A stretch of 5,805 nucleotides of DNA, from contig JAJZBP010000142.1 in NCBI GenBank assembly GCA_021798855.1, positions 1-5,805 on the forward strand. Reading direction: 5' to 3'. Made by a program: the position numbers and the translations under genes. The first letter of the stretch is position 1; every line of letters starts with the position of its first letter. The stretch comes from Bacillota bacterium (GTDB lineage Bacteria; Bacillota; Sulfobacillia; JAJZIM01; JAJZBP01). Below are positions 1-4,180 of this stretch, piece by piece. Under the pieces are notes generated by a model. The model was not told the DNA's origin. It searched no databases and saw only the letters and a list, made by a program, of their open reading frames with translations.

Positions 1-139
1 ATCTTTTCTCCAACTCGGCGGCAAACTCCGCCCGCCTGGCCCAAAGGCTCACCTTCAGTCCCTTGCCCCCAAGCAGGATCGCCAAGGCCGTTCCCCAACC
101 TCCGGCCCCGAGAACGGCAACCTTGTTTATGCGGTTCAC
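1..139 (-). CDS. gpsA: NAD(P)H-dependent glycerol-3-phosphate dehydrogenase, N-terminal fragment (runs off the left edge)
   Basis: GpsA reduces dihydroxyacetone phosphate to sn-glycerol-3-phosphate in the cytoplasm, supplying the backbone for phospholipid synthesis. Only the first 46 codons are present. They read MNRINKVAVLGAGGWGTALA and continue to a LWARR motif. The GAGGWGTA segment (residues 11-18) is the GxGxxG dinucleotide-binding loop of the Rossmann fold in the form typical of GpsA, and the Arg-rich end of beta-2 (LWARR, 32-36) fits the family. The start is a GTG whose first bases form a GTGA overlap with the der stop codon (TGA at 138-136), so translation is probably coupled to der. 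No better upstream start exists in this frame close by, and no strong Shine-Dalgarno sequence is visible. Many Clostridia carry plsY between der and gpsA; here there is no room for it. The identity is secure; the rest of the enzyme lies outside the window. Confidence 0.93.
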   Translation of the reverse strand, partial: MNRINKVAVLGAGGWGTALAILLGGKGLKVSLWARRAEFAAELEKR

Positions 140-1425
140 TTCCGAAACACCAAATCCAAAGGCAGTCCCTTCAAACGGAAATCTTCCCGCAGGCGGTTCT
201 CCAAGTAGCGACGGTACTGGGGTGGCGCCAGCCCAGGATCGTTCACCTGCAGAATTATTTTAAGCCTGTCCCCTTCCACCTGCCGGGCCGATACAATCCG
301 CAGCCTCCGGCGACCGTCGGCCGCCGGCGGACGACGCCGGCAGGCGCTTTCGATGCTCCGCTGCAGATCCTCTATCGGCAGCCGCCGGTGGCACAGGTCG
401 TAAACGGCCGCCGCCCCTTCCAGGATCCGGCTCACCCGCAATCCGGTCACCGCCGAAACGGTCAGCATCTGGAAAAACGGCAGAAAATAAAATCTTTCCC
501 TGATGGCTTTGGTGGTCTCCTGTCCATCCTCCCCGCCCACCAGGTCCCATTTGTTGACCACCAGCAGACAGGCTCTTTTGCCGTTTTCCACATACCCCGC
601 CAAGCGCAGATCCTGCTCGGTCACCCCCTCCGCCGCGTCGATGACCAGCAGGGCCACCTGCGCCCGGTCGATGGCGGAAAAAGTCCGCGCCACACTGAAA
701 CGTTCCACCCGCAGGTCGATCCGGGAAGGCCGCCGCACCCCCGCCGTGTCCACCAACAGAAAGGTTCGCCCTCCCTCCTCCAGGGAGATGTCCACCGCAT
801 CCCTGGTCGTTCCCGGTTCGGTGGCCACGATAACCCTTTCCTGACCCAAAATAGCGTTGACCAAGGAGGATTTTCCCACATTCGGACGGCCCAAGAGGGC
901 CACCCTGATCCGTTCGGGTTCCTCTTCCTCCTCGGTTGCCCCCACCAACCGATGCAAAACCGCATCAAGCAGATCTCCGGTCCCCGTGCCCCGTTCCGCC
1001 GAAACCGGCATGGGTTCCCCCATCCCCAGCAGGTAACCTTCGTGCAGCAGTTGCGCGGCGCCCTCGGCCTTGTTGGCCACCAAAATGATCTCCTTGCCCG
1101 AGCGCCGCAATTGGTCGGCGATCTCCCGGTCCCGCGGAGTGATTCCAGCCCGCCCATCCACCATGAAGAGGAGCAGGTCGGCCTCGGTCACGGCCGCCTC
1201 CACCTGCCGCCGCACCGCCGTGTAAATGTCCGTGGTCTCGCTGCCCAATCCACCGGTGTCCACCAGCAGGAACTTCCGGCCGCTCCACTCAACCTCTCCG
1301 TAAAGACGGTCACGGGTGACTCCAGGCAGATCCTCCACCACGGCCTTCCGCCTCCCCACCAGACGGTTGAAGAGGGCCGATTTCCCCACGTTGGGCCGTC
1401 CAATCAACGCCACCACTTTCAACAT
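136..1425 (-). CDS. der: Ribosome biogenesis GTPase Der (EngA), two tandem G domains plus KH-like domain
   Basis: Der is an essential GTPase that acts late in assembly of the 50S ribosomal subunit. The 429-residue product has the usual family length and order. G domain 1 has P-loop GRPNVGKS (9-16), PGVTRDR (34-40), DTGG (56-59) and NKAE (118-121). An acidic linker (EEEEE, 165-169) follows. G domain 2 has GRPNVGKS (179-186), PGTTRDA (204-210), DTAG (226-229) and NKWD (291-294). The C-terminal KH-like domain ends with the characteristic YRRYLENRLREDF segment. The ATG at 1425 is chosen because AGAAGG lies 9 bases upstream (1440-1435) and the product then begins MLKVVALIGRPNVG, as in homologues; an in-frame ATG further upstream would put this site inside the gene. 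G4 of the first domain has Glu instead of the usual Asp, a change I recall from some other Der proteins. The 69-base gap from the DUF512 gene has only a weak promoter-like pair, so co-transcription is likely. It overlaps gpsA by 4 bases. Confidence 0.97.
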   Translation of the reverse strand: MLKVVALIGRPNVGKSALFNRLVGRRKAVVEDLPGVTRDRLYGEVEWSGRKFLLVDTGGLGSETTDIYTAVRRQVEAAVTEADLLLFMVDGRAGITPRDREIADQLRRSGKEIILVANKAEGAAQLLHEGYLLGMGEPMPVSAERGTGTGDLLDAVLHRLVGATEEEEEPERIRVALLGRPNVGKSSLVNAILGQERVIVATEPGTTRDAVDISLEEGGRTFLLVDTAGVRRPSRIDLRVERFSVARTFSAIDRAQVALLVIDAAEGVTEQDLRLAGYVENGKRACLLVVNKWDLVGGEDGQETTKAIRERFYFLPFFQMLTVSAVTGLRVSRILEGAAAVYDLCHRRLPIEDLQRSIESACRRRPPAADGRRRLRIVSARQVEGDRLKIILQVNDPGLAPPQYRRYLENRLREDFRLKGLPLDLVFRK

Positions 1426-1494
1426 GCATAACATCCTTCTGCGCAATATGTTCGGCCGGTCCGCTCCAGCAACTTAAAGCATAGCATTTTGCGT

Positions 1495-2838
1495 TCACCG
1501 GGGGAAGCATGTCCCTCCGTCGGGCCACCCGGCCACCAGCGCGTCGTAGAGGGCTTCGCCGTTCGGCGGAACGGCCCTCACCGTGCCGGAGCGTCCCGCC
1601 CCCAGTTGTCGCAGGGTCATCCCATCCAGGAAGGCATCGTCCCTCAGGGTTGATGCCGGCAAGAGGATCTCCTCATCGTCCGGCAATGACCCGATGGCTT
1701 CCGCCAGGTCGCTCCGCACCAAGAGACCGCTCACGGTAACCCGTTCGCCGAAAAACCGGTTGGCCACCGGCAACACCCTGACCGCCAACCGGGGCTCCCG
1801 CTTTTGCAGTTCCTCCACCAGGGGCTCCAGCACCCACCGGCCGCTCCGGCCGGTGAGCACCGCAACCCGTCGCTGCACCCCGGCGGCGACACCCGCCTGG
1901 TGCCGCAGGCGCCGCCGGAAGGCCGCCGCGAAGTGGGTTCCCAGGCCCACCCCGTTCTCCAGTTGTGGAAAATCGTCGTAGGAGCGAGGTCCGGGCAGGG
2001 GCCTGCCGGCCAAAAGGTAAAATTCATCAGCCGGGTACAAAAACCGCACGCCGCCGGCCCGCCGGAAGCCTTTTTGCCGTTCCCCGGCCCAGGTCAGCAG
2101 CCGCCGGGCCTCGTCCTTGGTGAAAGGGCGCAGCGGCGCCGGATGGTGCCGAGTGAAGCCGGCCGGCACCACCGCCAGGGAAGCCACCCCCGGTTGTCGC
2201 CGGCTCAGGTCTTCCACGGTTCTTTCCAGGTGTTCCCCGTCGTTCAGGTCCGGACATAACACCACCTGGGCATGAACCTGGATTCCCACGGCCAGCAGAC
2301 GATCCAAAGGAACCAGGATGTCTGCGGGCCCGCGGGTTCCCAAAAGACGCCGGCGCAAATCGGGATCCGTGCTCTGGACGGAGACGTAAAGCGGCGACAA
2401 CTTCCAGCGGACGATCCGATCCAGGTCCGCCTCTTCCATGTTTGTCAGGGTGATAAAATTTCCGTGGAGAAAGGAAAGCCGGTAATCGTCGTCCCGGAGG
2501 TAAAGATTGGGCCGAAGCCCCGGCGGCATACCTTTGAGAAAGCAGAAAAGACAGCGGTTGCGGCACGTTTTCACCCGGTCGAAGACCGCCCCGTCGAACT
2601 CGAGACCCGGGTTTTGGTCATATCCTTTCACCAAACGCAGGCGCCGGATTTTGCCTGCGTCTTCCACGGACCAAACGGTCTGCTCGGCGGCGGAAAGATA
2701 CAGGTAATCGATCAGATCCAGTACCGGCTCATTGTCGATCTCGCGCAGGATCTCCCCGGGTCTCATCCCAGCCCGGTCGGCGGGACTCCCCGGTTCCACT
2801 CCGGCGATGACGGCTCCCCTCGGTTTCATGTAGCTCAT
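1495..2838 (-). CDS. PDZ-DUF512 family protein, putative radical-SAM-like Fe-S protein of unknown function
   Basis: The product is 447 residues, a normal length for this family. The N-terminus is a PDZ-like domain (about 8-70) with VEPGSPADRAGMRPGE. It is followed by a CX3CX2C cluster (C92, C96, C99; CRNRCLFCF), the arrangement that holds the 4Fe-4S cluster in radical SAM enzymes. Family blocks follow: LRDDDYRLSFLHGNFITLTN (114-133), VVLCPDLNDG (192-201), LENGVGLG (293-300), NRFFGERVTVSGLL (360-373, inside the C-terminal DUF512 domain) and LPASTLRDDAFLDGMTL (393-409). The enzymatic reaction and substrate are not known. The FLKGMPPGLR stretch after the cysteines differs from the FIDQLPKGMR form I recall as common. 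The ATG at 2838 is preferred because an in-frame ATG at 2931 would translate straight through the terminator hairpin and add a non-conserved Gly/Pro/Arg-rich stretch. The ribosome binding site is weak (GGGGCG about 10 bases upstream), and ATG 2829 is an alternative. It lies upstream of der in the same direction. Confidence 0.9.
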   Translation of the reverse strand: MSYMKPRGAVIAGVEPGSPADRAGMRPGEILREIDNEPVLDLIDYLYLSAAEQTVWSVEDAGKIRRLRLVKGYDQNPGLEFDGAVFDRVKTCRNRCLFCFLKGMPPGLRPNLYLRDDDYRLSFLHGNFITLTNMEEADLDRIVRWKLSPLYVSVQSTDPDLRRRLLGTRGPADILVPLDRLLAVGIQVHAQVVLCPDLNDGEHLERTVEDLSRRQPGVASLAVVPAGFTRHHPAPLRPFTKDEARRLLTWAGERQKGFRRAGGVRFLYPADEFYLLAGRPLPGPRSYDDFPQLENGVGLGTHFAAAFRRRLRHQAGVAAGVQRRVAVLTGRSGRWVLEPLVEELQKREPRLAVRVLPVANRFFGERVTVSGLLVRSDLAEAIGSLPDDEEILLPASTLRDDAFLDGMTLRQLGAGRSGTVRAVPPNGEALYDALVAGWPDGGTCFPR

Positions 2839-2893
2839 GTGGTGTATTTCGCCCCGCTTGCCCGGCTGACCTGCTCGCCCAGGCTCGCCTGCC

Positions 2894-2928
2894 CAGGAAA
2901 AACCCCGGTCGAGCCGGGGTTTTTCCTG
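2894..2928 (-). terminator. Strong intrinsic terminator after the YIEGIA partner gene
   Basis: This is a perfect 15-base inverted repeat (arms 2894-2908 and 2914-2928) with a 5-base loop at 2909-2913. On the minus strand it reads CAGGAAAAACCCCGG, loop, CCGGGGTTTTTCCTG, so the GC core is followed by a five-T run within the 3' arm. The small gene upstream stops at 2931, two bases before the hairpin, which is standard placement. Because the repeat is symmetric, the plus strand also shows a GC stem followed by five Ts, so it could work in both directions, although no plus-strand gene is seen nearby. The stem also marks the region as non-coding and argues against the longer DUF512 reading. Confidence 0.88.
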
Positions 2929-2930
2929 CA

Positions 2931-3107
2931 TCAGGCGTTCAGAGTGAGGATGTAAGTCCCCTCCTCCATGTCGTGCACCGTGGCGTTGGTGATGCGGGTG
3001 ATGTACGTAGCGATCTTCTCCCGCTCCTTTTCGTCCTTGGCATAAAAGATCGGCGCCATTCCCCCGTTCACCTCCGCTGGCTTTTTCAAGGTAACCAAGG
3101 CGAACAT
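2931..3107 (-). CDS. Small partner protein of YIEGIA ('capping complex subunit for YIEGIA' family)
   Basis: The predicted product is 58 residues, starting MFALVTLKKPAEVNGG, with no signal peptide or membrane segment. Family features are a short beta strand (FALVTL), then GGMAPIFYAKDEKERE (15-30), a central helix, and an end resembling the A.HD...GTYI pattern (TVHDMEEGTYILTL). Proteins like this are found next to YIEGIA genes in spore-forming Firmicutes; the 'capping complex' label is a database name and I know of no biochemical role. The start is uncertain. ATG 3107 begins exactly at the conserved part and lies 10 bases after the YIEGIA stop, but has no good Shine-Dalgarno. ATG 3137 and ATG 3134, inside the end of the YIEGIA gene, follow AAAGGTG (3150-3144) by 6 and 9 bases and would add 10 or 9 residues. 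It is almost certainly co-transcribed with YIEGIA and ends at a terminator. Confidence 0.82.
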   Translation of the reverse strand: MFALVTLKKPAEVNGGMAPIFYAKDEKEREKIATYITRITNATVHDMEEGTYILTLNA

Positions 3108-3117
3108 TATGGGAAGA

Positions 3118-4059
3118 TTACCGCTTCCCTTCATCATCCACCGCACCTTTCCGACCCTTCTTCTTCAATTGCTTGATGTACTTGCTGACCAGCGGATTGG
3201 CCTTGGTGCTTTCCAGGACCGGCGTACCCTGCACGGCCTCGATCAGAGCCTTCATGTCCTTTTCCACCGGGATGATCGACAAGGCCGCCCGGCCCGATGC
3301 CCCCGGCATTTCCATCCGGCAAAGGGGCGTCTGTTCGGGATAACCGACGTCCTTTTGCACCCCGACCATTTGAACGGCGTCGTAGACCATGGCCTCGCGC
3401 TGGGACAGATCCCAGAGAACCGCCTGGCCCAGCGGATTCTTGGGCTCCAGGACCACGCCCATCCCGTCCCGCAGGTAACGTTCCCGCGGGTGGGGCATTC
3501 CGACCTCCATCATCATCACGTCGTCGACGTAAAGCAGGGTCCGCTCAAACCACAGTTTGCCCGGACGCACCCACATCAGGTCGCCGATGGTCTCGCCGCT
3601 TTTCGCCAGCAGGGAAACGCCGATGCCCGCCAGTCCCACCACGATCCCGGCCCACCACATCCAGGAGGCGGCGGCGCTGCTGATCATGCCCACCAGCATG
3701 GTCAGGTAGTTGCGCTGTTCAAAGGTCCGGGCGATTCCTTCGATGTATTCGGGCCCTCTTTTGACCAGGGTGTACTGCTCAATGCTTTCCAGGCTCTTGC
3801 GCTCAACCATTCTGATTTGGCTGAACTGTTGCGCGGCCAGGGCCAGGAACGACACCGCCGTATATTCCTTGGCAATGAAAGCGGGAACCACCAACGCCCC
3901 GATGAAAGCCGCGATAAAGCCGAAGGTCAGGTGGGAGGTGTATCCGGCCGGATACCCCGGATATTGGCGATAATCGATCCTCAGAGTCACAAATCTGGTC
4001 ACAAATCCGAAGAGCAAGCCGATGATCAGCGGCAACGCAGGCATGGCAACCTTGGCCAA
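3118..4059 (-). CDS. YIEGIA family integral membrane protein, probably sporulation-associated
   Basis: The signature YIEGIA is present exactly (residues 105-110), and the 313-residue length suits the family. An N-terminal hydrophobic segment (about 7-24) precedes a polar RIDYRQYPGYPAGY stretch (27-40). A second membrane segment is at about 43-65, then LALAAQQF (72-79), and a hydrophobic pair at about 119-152. The C-terminal half looks soluble, with DLMWVRPGKLWFE, VDDVMMMEVG and a VPVLES-like GTPVLES (278-284), and ends in a Lys-rich tail. From memory, B. subtilis YphB (SeaA), encoded between ypfD and engA, belongs to this group and is linked to the forespore; the molecular role is unclear. 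I choose the TTG at 4059 because AGGGGAG (4072-4066) sits 6 bases upstream. ATG 4044, with AAGG 5 bases upstream, would give 308 residues. A longer reading up to 4365 is rejected because it is Arg-rich and runs through the rpsA terminator and into rpsA. A possible sigma-F promoter lies just upstream. Confidence 0.92.
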   Translation of the reverse strand: MAKVAMPALPLIIGLLFGFVTRFVTLRIDYRQYPGYPAGYTSHLTFGFIAAFIGALVVPAFIAKEYTAVSFLALAAQQFSQIRMVERKSLESIEQYTLVKRGPEYIEGIARTFEQRNYLTMLVGMISSAAASWMWWAGIVVGLAGIGVSLLAKSGETIGDLMWVRPGKLWFERTLLYVDDVMMMEVGMPHPRERYLRDGMGVVLEPKNPLGQAVLWDLSQREAMVYDAVQMVGVQKDVGYPEQTPLCRMEMPGASGRAALSIIPVEKDMKALIEAVQGTPVLESTKANPLVSKYIKQLKKKGRKGAVDDEGKR

Positions 4060-4103
4060 AACCGACTCCCCTTTCCGGCGGAGGCTTCCCCCCGAACCGT
4101 TCC

Positions 4104-4132
4104 TAGTTTCCCCAAAAAGACGCGGGATATAA
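4104..4132 (-). promoter_or_regulatory. Candidate sigma-F-like forespore promoter for the YIEGIA gene pair
   Basis: On the minus strand GGGGAAACTA (4113-4104) fits the sigma-F -10 consensus as I remember it (about GGNRANAMTW). TTATA (4132-4128), 14 bases upstream, matches four of five positions of the -35 GYWTA, where 15 bases is usual. The -35 would use the end of the rpsA terminator T-run. A start near 4097 would leave about 38 bases before the TTG codon. The case rests on short degenerate motifs plus the family's sporulation link. No convincing sigma-A promoter was seen in the same gap. Confidence 0.35.
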
Positions 4133-4160
4133 AAAACCCTCCCGTCAAAAAACGGGAGGG
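4131..4160 (-). terminator. Intrinsic terminator of ispH-rpsA
   Basis: On the minus strand CCCTCCCGT (4160-4152) pairs perfectly with ACGGGAGGG (4145-4137) across a 6-base loop, and six Ts follow (4136-4131). It lies 20 bases after the S1 stop codon. This is a textbook Rho-independent terminator and sets the end of the ispH-rpsA transcript, implying that the YIEGIA gene needs its own promoter or read-through. Confidence 0.92.
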
Positions 4161-4180
4161 TCGAATTGGACAATATCTTT

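Noticed and set aside
388..1431. Long plus-strand open frame (347 codons) opposite der
   Set aside because: It mirrors the GC-rich der gene, its product is rich in His, Pro, Gln and Arg with no recognisable motif, and it has no convincing ribosome binding site.
1445..1472. Possible sigma-A promoter before der (TTGCTG, 16 bases, CATATT on the minus strand)
   Set aside because: Only three of six and four of six bases match the consensus, which is too weak to annotate in a 69-base gap; kept only as a possible minor source of der expression.
2877..2897. Short direct repeat GCCCAGG and the small palindrome CAGGC-TC-GCCTG before DUF512
   Set aside because: They are too short and GC-rich to separate from chance, and there are no more copies suggesting an operator or array.
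2839..2931. A 31-residue extension of the DUF512 protein starting at the ATG that overlaps the previous stop codon
   Set aside because: It would encode the perfect terminator hairpin and then a Gly/Pro/Arg-rich stretch unlike the family; the conserved PDZ region starts after 2838.
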